Positions 21,247 to 26,683 of a DNA stretch of 26,683 nt are shown here, in pieces; positions within the stretch are counted from its first letter, which is position 1; each line of letters begins with the position of its first letter. This stretch comes from Minisyncoccota bacterium. GTDB lineage: Bacteria > Patescibacteriota > Minisyncoccia > Phycocordibacterales > CAIJYI01. The position numbers and the translations under genes are program-made. The notes beneath the pieces are model-generated. The model was not told where the DNA came from. It saw only the letters and a list, made by a program, of their open reading frames with translations, and searched no databases. The stretch is taken from positions 1 through 26,683 of the forward strand of contig JALNYN010000018.1 in the NCBI GenBank assembly GCA_023229825.1, given 5' to 3'.

Positions 21247-21765
21247 ATGAAAATGGATGCTCTTATTGAGGAGGTGAAAAAGCAAAAAGGTCTTGTTATC
21301 GGGATCATAGCCGCGGGGCTTATATTCGGTTTTGTGGTCGGACGAGCGATAAAAGGCAAGGAAGCGGGTGAGGTTCTTGAGAATGAGAAGACCGCCACAT
21401 CCACAGAAGAAGTTTTGGGAACGAAGAACGAAAATAATGCCGCAAACTCAAGTACGGTTACCGTTACGAACGGTCAGACCGCCGGAAAATCGGTTTACGT
21501 AAAAAATGTGAGTTTATCGGATAATGCATGGGTCGTCGTCCGCGAGGATGCGGCGGGAGAAATGGGAAACATACTCGGAGCGCAGTGGCTTCCAAAGGGA
21601 ACCGCAAGTGAAACGACTGTAGATCTCTTGCGCGGTACCGTATCGGGCAAGAAATATTACGTTGTGCTTTATAATGACAACGGCGACAGAATATTCGGTA
21701 CGAGCTCGGATCTTCCGATGAAGAACAAAGGCAGTTTGATCTCGGCAACCTTCACCGTAAAGTAA
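21247..21765 (+). CDS. Membrane-anchored protein with DUF7282-like domain
   Basis: The 172-residue protein has one N-terminal membrane helix (about 15-32, GLVIGIIAAGLIFGFVVG), a Thr/Ser/Asn/Glu-rich linker (about 38-75), and a C-terminal beta-rich domain. That domain (about 80-170, from VYVKNVSLSDNAWVVVRED through GAQWLPKGTASETTVDL to YYVVLYNDNGDRIF) resembles DUF7282, which is found in archaea and CPR surface proteins; this match is from memory and moderate. It probably faces the outside. It is transcribed divergently from miaA and ends in a strong terminator. Confidence 0.75.
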   Translation: MKMDALIEEVKKQKGLVIGIIAAGLIFGFVVGRAIKGKEAGEVLENEKTATSTEEVLGTKNENNAANSSTVTVTNGQTAGKSVYVKNVSLSDNAWVVVREDAAGEMGNILGAQWLPKGTASETTVDLLRGTVSGKKYYVVLYNDNGDRIFGTSSDLPMKNKGSLISATFTVK

Positions 21766-21775
21766 AGTCAAATAC

Positions 21776-21806
21776 AAAACAGCGCTCATCCCGAGCGCTG
21801 TTTTGC
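21776..21806 (+). terminator. Terminator after the DUF7282-like gene
   Basis: AAAACAGCGCTC (21776-21787) pairs perfectly with GAGCGCTGTTTT (21793-21804) around ATCCC. Confidence 0.85.
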
Positions 21807-21884
21807 TCTGCGGATTCGCCGATCTACCGATGAAATCGAGATGAAGGATCGATCGAGAACGCTCTGTTTTTTGTCCGATTTTTA

Positions 21885-21893
21885 TGGTATGAT
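21885..21893 (+). promoter_or_regulatory. Extended -10 promoter of secA
   Basis: TGGTATGAT (TG-N-TATGAT) lies 25 bases before the secA ATG; no Shine-Dalgarno site follows. Confidence 0.6.
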
Positions 21894-21918
21894 AGCTCTG
21901 TTGTAAAAATTAAAACAT

Positions 21919-24408
21919 ATGTCAATTTTAAAGAAAATATTCGGAGACGAGAACTTGAAGGCGCTGAAAAAGATCCAGCCGATCGTTGATACGATCAATT
22001 CTCTCGAAGCCGAGATCAAAAAAATGCCGGCAGAAGCCTTTCCTGAAAGAACGGCGCTCCTTCGCGCGCGTTTGGGCAAAGGTGAAACGGAAGATGATAT
22101 TCTTCCCGAGGCTTTTGCGCTGGTACGCGAGGCGGCATTGCGCACTCTCGGAGAACGGCATTACGATGTTCAGCTCATCGGAGGCATCATTCTTCATCAA
22201 GGCAAGATCGCGGAAATGCGGACCGGAGAAGGAAAGACGCTTGTCGCGACCCTTCCTTCGTATCTGAATGCTTTGTCCGGAAAAGGCGTTCACGTCGTCA
22301 CGGTGAATGATTATCTTGCGCGCCGCGATGCTGTATGGATGGGGCAGATATTTGCGTACTTGGGGGTTTCCAGTTCGGTTATCAACCACGACTCTTCTTA
22401 TATCTACGATCCGAAACATGTTGAAGCGGATGAAAAAAGAGATGATCTTGGATCGTTCAAGATCGTCTATGATTTTCTCCGTCCATGTACGCGCAAAGAG
22501 GCATATCTCGCCGATATTACTTACGGAACGAACAGTGAATTCGGTTTTGACTATCTTCGCGACAACATTGCGTACAACCCCGAACAGCTCGCACAGAGAG
22601 GATACAATTTCGCGCTCGTGGATGAGATCGACTCGATCCTTATCGACGAAGCCCGTACGCCGCTCATTATTTCTTCAGCGACGGCGGATTCGGAAGATCT
22701 GTATGTGACTTTCGCAAACATCGCCAACAAACTGTCCGAGGGGGAAGATTACGAAGTCGATGAAAAACTGAAAGCCGTTTCGCTTACCGATGCAGGAATT
22801 ACCAAAGCCGAGAGAGCGCTCGGAGTGGAAAATATTTATACTGAAAAAGGGATCAAATATGTCCACCATCTCGAAACCGCAGTGCGGGCGAAAGCGCTGT
22901 TTAAGAAAGACAAAGAGTACGTCGTTAAGGACAATGAGGTGATGATCGTCGATGAATTCACTGGGCGCGTTCAGCCGGGTAGGCGATGGTCGGAAGGTTT
23001 GCATCAGGCGATCGAAGCGAAAGAGGGCGCAAAGATACAGAAAGAATCGCGCACAGTCGCGTCGATCACCTATCAAAATTATTTCCGTCTCTACAAAAAA
23101 CTTTCCGGAATGACAGGAACGGCCATGACTTCATCTGAAGAATTCTACAAAGTATACGGCCTCGAAGTTATCACCGCACCGACCAATAAACCGTCGGCGC
23201 GTATTGATCGTACCGACCTTATCTTTCAAACCGAGACGGGGAAATTCACCGCTATTGCGCGGAAGGTCCGAGAACTTCACGATGCAGGACAGCCGGTTTT
23301 GATCGGAACGGCATCCATCGAAAAGAACGAACTGCTATCTATTTTTCTTGAGAAAGAGGGTATTCCGCATGAAGTATTGAACGCGAAAAAACACGAACAG
23401 GAAGGAGAGATCATCGCCCAGTCAGGAAGAAGATCAAGCGTGGTCATCGCGACTAACATGGCGGGACGCGGCGTTGACATAAAACTCGGTGGAAATCCTC
23501 ACACGCAGGAAGAATATGAAAATATAAAAGAGCTCGGCGGGTTGTATGTGATCGGTACCGAACGTCATGAAGCGCGCCGCATCGATAATCAGCTGCGCGG
23601 ACGTTCCGGACGCCAAGGCGATCCCGGAGAAACGCAATTCTATGTTTCGCTTGAAGACTCTTTGATGAGAGTATTCGCCTCCGACATGATCAAAAAAATG
23701 ATGGGCAGATTCGGCATACCTGAAGATGAAGCGATTCAAAATCCGATCATTTCCAAATCGCTTGAAACAGCGCAGGAAAAGATCGAAGGATTTCATTTTG
23801 ACTCGCGAAAACAGGTGCTTGAATACGACGATGTCATGAGTCACCAGAGAAAGATCGTGTATGAACGCCGGCGAAAAATGCTGCTTGCGGATAAAGAATA
23901 CGTTCTTTCTCTCTCAGAAGAACTTGCCGGACTCTCTGGCGAAGCCAAGGAGATCATGGGATCAAAGAAATCCGCTCTCGGCGAAGAAATTTTCCTTGAA
24001 GCGCTTCGCCGCATCGCCCTGCAATCGACCGACATGCTTTGGATGGATCACTTGGAAATGATGGATTATCTCAGAAATTCTGTTCGACTCCGCGCCTACG
24101 GACAGCGCGATCCGCTTGTGGAATACAAAAAGGAAGGTTTGCGCCTGTTCCGAGAAATGGAAGATGAGTGGAGAAACAATATCGTTGAATTTGTAAAGAA
24201 TATCAATACCGATGTGCTGGCCGCCGAAGAGCGGAGAATGGAAGAAGCCAAACGCGCCATGGAACGCGCGATCATCGAGAGTGGCGCACAAGAAGGAACC
24301 GGATCGCTATCTATCGCCCCAAAAGACGAAGAAGGAAAAAAGATCGGAAGAAACGACCCGTGCTGGTGCGGAAGCGGGAAAAAGTTTAAGCATTGCCATG
24401 GGGCATAG
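21919..24408 (+). CDS. secA: Preprotein translocase ATPase SecA
   Basis: SecA drives unfolded proteins through SecYEG. The 829-residue protein has the N-terminal nucleotide domain with IAEMRTGEGKTLVATL (Walker A, 101-107), VHVVTVNDYLARRDA, TYGTNSEFGFDYLRDN and LVDEIDSILIDEARTPLI (DEAD-type Walker B). The preprotein cross-linking region, SGMTGTAMTSSEEF, and the second nucleotide domain with NMAGRGVDIKLGG and RHEARRIDNQLRGRSGRQGDPG follow. It ends with the SecB/ribosome-type zinc motif NDPCWCGSGKKFKHCHG (C-x-C-x8-C-H). Length and order are typical. It is the export motor for the two proteases and the lipoprotein in this window. Confidence 0.98.
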   Translation: MSILKKIFGDENLKALKKIQPIVDTINSLEAEIKKMPAEAFPERTALLRARLGKGETEDDILPEAFALVREAALRTLGERHYDVQLIGGIILHQGKIAEMRTGEGKTLVATLPSYLNALSGKGVHVVTVNDYLARRDAVWMGQIFAYLGVSSSVINHDSSYIYDPKHVEADEKRDDLGSFKIVYDFLRPCTRKEAYLADITYGTNSEFGFDYLRDNIAYNPEQLAQRGYNFALVDEIDSILIDEARTPLIISSATADSEDLYVTFANIANKLSEGEDYEVDEKLKAVSLTDAGITKAERALGVENIYTEKGIKYVHHLETAVRAKALFKKDKEYVVKDNEVMIVDEFTGRVQPGRRWSEGLHQAIEAKEGAKIQKESRTVASITYQNYFRLYKKLSGMTGTAMTSSEEFYKVYGLEVITAPTNKPSARIDRTDLIFQTETGKFTAIARKVRELHDAGQPVLIGTASIEKNELLSIFLEKEGIPHEVLNAKKHEQEGEIIAQSGRRSSVVIATNMAGRGVDIKLGGNPHTQEEYENIKELGGLYVIGTERHEARRIDNQLRGRSGRQGDPGETQFYVSLEDSLMRVFASDMIKKMMGRFGIPEDEAIQNPIISKSLETAQEKIEGFHFDSRKQVLEYDDVMSHQRKIVYERRRKMLLADKEYVLSLSEELAGLSGEAKEIMGSKKSALGEEIFLEALRRIALQSTDMLWMDHLEMMDYLRNSVRLRAYGQRDPLVEYKKEGLRLFREMEDEWRNNIVEFVKNINTDVLAAEERRMEEAKRAMERAIIESGAQEGTGSLSIAPKDEEGKKIGRNDPCWCGSGKKFKHCHGA

Positions 24409-24413
24409 TTGAG

Positions 24414-24484
24414 TATCAGGAATTAGTATCAGTATCAGGGACGACGAACCCCACCTCAATCCTCCCCTTAAAAAGGGGAGGAGG
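24414..24484 (+). repeat. GTATCAG word repeats followed by a palindromic repeat of the ACCCCACC family
   Basis: AGTATCAG words fill 24414-24438. Then ACCCCACCTCAATCCTCCCC, TTAAAAA and GGGGAGGAGGA (24448-24484) nearly match the copy inside queA at 2275-2312, including the preceding GACGA. GACGAC before it and GTCGTC at 24493 form outer inverted words. Confidence 0.8.
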
Positions 24485-24502
24485 ACACAACGGTCGTCGG
24501 TC

Positions 24503-24543
24503 GTTCCCCCTCCCTCTCTTCAGAGGGGAGGGTGGGGTGGGGT
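24503..24543 (-). repeat. Left 41-bp inverted repeat beside the DUF559 gene
   Basis: Read on the minus strand it starts ACCCCACCCCACCCTCCCCT and ends GGGAGGGGGAAC. It is 41 bases long, 11 bases before the DUF559 start codon, and inverted relative to the copy at 24910-24950. Confidence 0.85.
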
Positions 24544-24554
24544 GAGTAATAATC

Positions 24555-24980
24555 ATGAAACAAAAAATCAGCAATCTTACTTCTGCAAAATTTCATCGCC
24601 GCGAGCTTCGATCTAACGCCACTCTTCAAGAAATTATTCTCTGGTCGCGTCTGAAAAACAAACAACTCGGAGTAAAATTCCGACGTCAACATTCATTCGG
24701 TAAATACATCGCAGATTTTTATTGTCCTGAAAAACGGCTGGTTATTGAAATCGACGGGTCTCAGCACATGGAACAAGAAAAATACGATAGAGAGCGGACG
24801 CATTATTTTGAGAGTCTAGGGTTGGAGGTGCTGCGATTTTGGAATAGCGACGTGAATACGAACATTGATGGGGTAATGGTTGCCGTATCGGAATATATTG
24901 AAAAAACGCACCCCACCCCAACCCTCCCCTCTCAAGAGGGGAGGGAGAACGGACGGATAACACTAAAACAACAAAAATGA
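24555..24980 (+). CDS. DUF559 PD-(D/E)XK nuclease-like protein
   Basis: DUF559 belongs to the Vsr/restriction-endonuclease-like fold. The 141-residue protein shows the family pattern RRELRSNATLQEIILWSRLK (16-35), VKFRRQHSFGKYIADFYCPEKRLVIEIDGSQH with the catalytic Asp of ADFYC and Glu-x-Asp of IEIDG, and FESLGLEVLRFWNSDV. The family core ends near residue 117. The last 25 residues (from THPTPTLPSQEGR) are a translation of the flanking repeat and are probably not functional. The stop overlaps the next start as ATGA. No ribosome site is seen. Substrate is unknown; roles in repair, defence or repeat mobility are all possible. Confidence 0.85.
   Translation: MKQKISNLTSAKFHRRELRSNATLQEIILWSRLKNKQLGVKFRRQHSFGKYIADFYCPEKRLVIEIDGSQHMEQEKYDRERTHYFESLGLEVLRFWNSDVNTNIDGVMVAVSEYIEKTHPTPTLPSQEGRENGRITLKQQK
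24910..24950 (+). repeat. Right 41-bp inverted repeat, inside the 3' end of the DUF559 gene
   Basis: ACCCCACCCCAACCCTCCCC, then TCTCAAGA, then GGGGAGGGAGAAC. It matches the inverted left copy at 24503-24543 in all but a few positions and is read through by the DUF559 frame as PTPTLPSQEGREN. Confidence 0.85.
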
Positions 24981-25342
24981 AAACAGCGGTAATAATAAAA
25001 GGAAATCCGAAATTCATTACCGATAATCCTGATGCTGATCGGTTTTACTGTGAGATTAAGCGCTTTCTTGAAGGAGAGGGGTATTCCGTAACGTTCGATC
25101 ACGGGGAGGCGTATACTCAGCCACCCGATGCTGATGTGTGGATCGGTCATTCTCGTGGGAATGATCGCTTAAGATTTGCGACCGGAGGTACCAAAACCAT
25201 TATGCTCTCCACTGTCGGCGGCATCAACCACCCAGAGGACAAGGCCCTATCTCATGGTGTCGTTCCCGACAAATTCCATTATATTTTGACGGAAGATATG
25301 AAAGAAAAGATTAAAGAAAAACTAATGGTAGTTCAAAAATGA
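24977..25342 (+). CDS. Hypothetical protein, 121 aa, Rossmann-like
   Basis: No family is recognised. The protein alternates strands and helices: KTAVIIKG (2-9), RFYCEIKRFLEGEGYSVTF (22-40), ADVWIGHSRGNDRLRFA (52-68), KTIMLSTVGG, and a helical end EDMKEKIKEKL. WIGHSRG looks like a nucleophile elbow of alpha/beta hydrolases, but the fold is too short for one and the Ser follows His directly, so this may be chance. Its start overlaps the DUF559 stop and its stop overlaps the next start, both as ATGA, so translation of the three is coupled. Confidence 0.7.
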   Translation: MKTAVIIKGNPKFITDNPDADRFYCEIKRFLEGEGYSVTFDHGEAYTQPPDADVWIGHSRGNDRLRFATGGTKTIMLSTVGGINHPEDKALSHGVVPDKFHYILTEDMKEKIKEKLMVVQK

Positions 25343-25677
25343 AACTCATTTATCCCGCATTCTCTAAAAAACTTTTTTACTTTCGCGCGCATATTTCCAA
25401 ATTTGTGCTTGAGAAAAATGGCGTGCCTCTTAATCCGTTCATGATCCATGAATATTTTTTGCTGGATACGGTTGATCGGGACAAGATCAGGGAATCGAAT
25501 AACACTCTCGTATCTCGCTCGGACGAACTTTGGGTGTTCGGTGAAATATCAAACGGCGTCGCCTCTGAAATTGCGCTGGCGAAAAAACTGAAAAAACCGA
25601 TCCGGTATTTTTCGGTGATCGATTCAAAAAGGATCCGAGAAACACGAGCGGAAAAGGTCGTGTATGAAAAAGATTGA
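25339..25677 (+). CDS. Nucleoside 2-deoxyribosyltransferase-like/DUF4406-type protein, 112 aa
   Basis: The C-terminal half contains SDELWVFGEISNGVASEIALAKKLKKPIRYF (70-100), the pattern of small nucleotide-sugar-fold proteins (acidic residue, hydrophobic strand, G-x-x-S-x-G, then Glu on the next helix) such as nucleoside 2-deoxyribosyltransferase-like and DUF4406 proteins. EYFLLDTVDRDKIRESNNTLV precedes it and is common in CPR homologues. Whether it hydrolyses N-glycosidic bonds or only binds nucleotides is unknown. It is coupled to the upstream gene through an ATGA overlap. The TGA stop lies inside a TTGACA box used by the next gene. Confidence 0.6.
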   Translation: MKLIYPAFSKKLFYFRAHISKFVLEKNGVPLNPFMIHEYFLLDTVDRDKIRESNNTLVSRSDELWVFGEISNGVASEIALAKKLKKPIRYFSVIDSKRIRETRAEKVVYEKD

Positions 25678-25702
25678 CACTATGCAAAACATATGATAAC
25701 GT
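25674..25702 (+). promoter_or_regulatory. Probable promoter of the 88-aa gene
   Basis: TTGACA (25674-25679), 17-base spacer, TAACGT (25697-25702). The -35 match is perfect, the -10 match weak; TATGAT inside the spacer is an alternative. Confidence 0.5.
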
Positions 25703-25738
25703 AGGAATCAGATTTGGAAGCGAAAAAGAGGGGACCGT

Positions 25739-26005
25739 ATGCCGAATTATAAACTGGAAATGAATTTTACAAAAGAAGAAAATGGCGAGGTTTATTCATC
25801 ATATAAGGAGCTCACGTTCTGGAAACAAGACGACAAAGATGCGTGGCGGCGAGTTGACCGGTTCCTGTCGAAACACAGGGAAATAGAAGAAAACACGGAA
25901 GACGGGGTGCACATAGAAAAAACAATGAAATTATACCTGTGCAGTCCCACTTCAAGAAGGCAAATACACCCGAATGAAGAGCCTCAAACATACGAAGAAG
26001 TTTGA
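25739..26005 (+). CDS. Hypothetical protein, 88 aa
   Basis: No family is recognised. The soluble, charged protein has a beta-like start (NYKLEMNFTKEENGEVYSSYKE), a helix with DDKDAWRRVDRFLSKHREIE, and a third strand-like part EKTMKLYLCSPTSRR. GAGGGG lies before the ATG, a promoter-like box stands upstream and a strong terminator follows, so it is an independent gene. There is no sign of export. Confidence 0.7.
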   Translation: MPNYKLEMNFTKEENGEVYSSYKELTFWKQDDKDAWRRVDRFLSKHREIEENTEDGVHIEKTMKLYLCSPTSRRQIHPNEEPQTYEEV

Positions 26006-26024
26006 AGTTACGAAGCTTCGATCT

Positions 26025-26057
26025 TCACCCCGAGCTTTTGTCTCGGGGTGATTTTTT
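26025..26057 (+). terminator. Terminator of the 88-aa gene
   Basis: TCACCCCGAG (26025-26034) pairs with CTCGGGGTGA (26042-26051) around CTTTTGT, then six T. Confidence 0.9.
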
Positions 26058-26065
26058 AAAAACAA

Positions 26066-26096
26066 TTGCAGTTTTCCGTTTTTTTTGGTATATAAT
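26066..26096 (+). promoter_or_regulatory. Promoter of the tRNA-Ile region
   Basis: TTGCAG (26066-26071) and TATATAAT (26089-26096) are separated by 17 bases; the -10 is preceded by TTGG. Transcription would run through the degenerate copy into the intact tRNA. Confidence 0.6.
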
Positions 26097-26110
26097 ATAA
26101 GTACCTATCT

Positions 26111-26180
26111 GCGCGCATAGTTTCCGCCAGCGGGCGGATCCTCCCACTGGAGGACATGGGTAGAACGCTGTCGTAGATAA
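26111..26180 (+). pseudogene. Degenerate tRNA-Ile with palindrome insertion (5' part)
   Basis: GCGCGCATAGTT is identical to the first 12 bases of the intact tRNA-Ile at 26215, then comes a 32-base palindromic insert (one base differs from later copies), then a diverged middle (GGGTAGAACGCTGTC is still readable). The 3' half with the T-arm is absent. Confidence 0.75.
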
Positions 26181-26214
26181 GCGTGAACTTTACAATTTAA
26201 TAATACAACCCATT

Positions 26215-26286
26215 GCGCGCATAGTTCAGGGGTAGAACGCTGTCCTGATAAGACAGAGGTCCTTGGTTCGATTCCAAGTGCGCGCA
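26215..26286 (+). tRNA. tRNA-Ile (anticodon GAT)
   Basis: A complete 72-base cloverleaf: acceptor GCGCGCA/TGCGCGC, D-arm GTTC-AGGGGTA-GAAC, anticodon arm CTGTC-CTGATAA-GACAG with anticodon GAT, variable AGGTC, T-arm CTTGG-TTCGATT-CCAAG, discriminator A. CCA is not encoded. This is the only uninterrupted copy in the window and reads ATC/ATT codons. Confidence 0.95.
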
Positions 26287-26290
26287 CAAA

Positions 26291-26683
26291 ATGTTTGCAT
26301 AGTTTCCGCCAGCGGGCGGATCCTCCCGCTGGAGGACAGGGGTAGAACGCTGTCCTGATAAGACAGAGGTCCTTGGTTCGATTCCAAGTGCGCGCACAAA
26401 ATGTTTGCATAGTTTCCGCCAGCGGGCGGATCCTCCCGCTGGAGGACAGGGGTAGAACGCTGTCCTGATAAGACAGAGGTCCTTGGTTCGATTCCAAGTG
26501 CGCGCACAAAATGTTTGCATAGTTTCCGCCAGCGGGCGGATCCTCCCGCTGGAGGACAGGGGTAGAACGCTGTCCTGATAAGACAGAGGTCCTTGGTTCG
26601 ATTCCAAGTGCGCGCACAAAATGTTTGCATAGTTTCCGCCAGCGGGCGGATCCTCCCGCTGGAGGACAGGGGTAGAACGCTGT
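26291..26683 (+). repeat. Perfect 110-bp tandem repeats of an interrupted tRNA-Ile
   Basis: Three identical complete units (from 26291, 26401 and 26511) and a fourth cut by the window edge (26621). Each holds an eroded acceptor strand (GTTTGCA), GCATAGTT, a 32-base near-palindrome beginning TCCGCCAGCGGGCGG and ending CGCTGGAGGA, then the intact tRNA remainder from CAGGGGTAGAAC to the discriminator base. The insert splits the 5' strand of the D-stem after base 12. The copies are exact, which suggests recent amplification or an assembly loop. Confidence 0.9.
26293..26396 (+). pseudogene. Interrupted tRNA-Ile copy (first tandem unit; repeats at 26403, 26513, 26623)
   Basis: The anticodon and T-arms equal those of the intact gene, but the acceptor 5' strand GTTTGCA pairs poorly with TGCGCGC (one mismatch, two wobbles) and the D-stem is split by a 32-base palindrome. 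The AGGACAG at the insert edge can pair with CTGTCCT of the anticodon arm and would compete with the normal fold. Probably not a functional tRNA unless the insert is removed. Confidence 0.7.

Larger units (their letters stand above)
24503..24950. mobile_element. Putative non-autonomous or nuclease-linked element: DUF559 gene between inverted repeats
   Basis: Two 41-base copies of the same palindromic repeat, in inverted orientation, enclose almost exactly the conserved part of a DUF559 nuclease gene, 448 bases in all. No target-site duplication is obvious at the outer edges. No known insertion sequence has this layout; a mobile nature is inferred from the symmetry and the related copies elsewhere in the window. 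Confidence 0.45.

Noticed and set aside
24441..24545. Attachment site or integron-like recombination site next to secA
   Set aside because: The symmetry is explained by two palindromic repeats; no integrase gene or core site is seen.
26105..26630. Three overlapping minus-strand open frames with repeated LGIEPRTSVLSGQRST
   Set aside because: They are antisense translations of the tRNA-Ile copies, a well-known source of false proteins.
26291..26683. CRISPR array at the window end
   Set aside because: Units are identical over all 110 bases with no variable spacers, and they are recognisable tRNA sequence.
1..26683. Use of the alternative code in which TGA encodes glycine
   Set aside because: TGA ends queA and the DUF559, 121-aa and 112-aa genes at the expected places, several in ATGA overlaps, and conserved glycines are encoded by GGN.

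Overview
The window looks like a genome fragment from a Candidate Phyla Radiation (Patescibacteria) bacterium, most likely of the Parcubacteria group. This is inferred from shortened versions of core proteins (an SMC of 757 residues without a visible hinge, a MurF without its N-terminal substrate domain), many tiny membrane or hypothetical proteins, sparse Shine-Dalgarno sites, and several genes whose -10 box lies only 6-7 bases before the start codon. TGA works as a stop codon, including in ATGA overlaps, so the recoded code of Gracilibacteria is not used. No rRNA or other marker fixes the lineage.

Layout. 1-3900 is a queuosine region: the 3' end of tgt, then an AT-rich accessory block (HEPN-domain protein, a cluster of short hairpins, a divergent 68-residue gene), then queA and queE overlapping by four bases. 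3900-8600 holds glyA, a small membrane protein, a compact smc, and a minus-strand pair of small membrane proteins. 8629-11823 is dnaE on the minus strand. 11860-15535 carries a glutamine-rich lipoprotein, pyrG and a murF-like ligase. fmt and tsaD lie on the minus strand at 15547-17911, followed by an unusually short 36-residue membrane protein. 18228-20191 is a tandem pair of exported trypsin-like proteases with duplicated promoters. Next come miaA (minus), a membrane-anchored DUF7282-like protein and secA. 24409-26005 is accessory: a DUF559 nuclease gene bounded by inverted repeats, two small genes coupled to it, and a small hypothetical gene. The window ends in a tRNA-Ile(GAT) gene followed by perfect 110-bp tandem copies of an interrupted tRNA-Ile.

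Themes. tRNA modification and translation initiation are heavily represented (Tgt, QueA, QueE, TsaD, MiaA, Fmt). Export is covered by SecA plus lipoprotein and signal-anchor proteins. The most unusual layer is a set of short palindromic GC-rich repeats. They sit between genes, around the DUF559 nuclease gene, inside a tRNA gene, and in frame inside queA (two) and tsaD (two). The strongest candidate for an undescribed system is the DUF559 nuclease with its palindromic repeat family. The second is the HEPN protein with its adjacent hairpin cluster.
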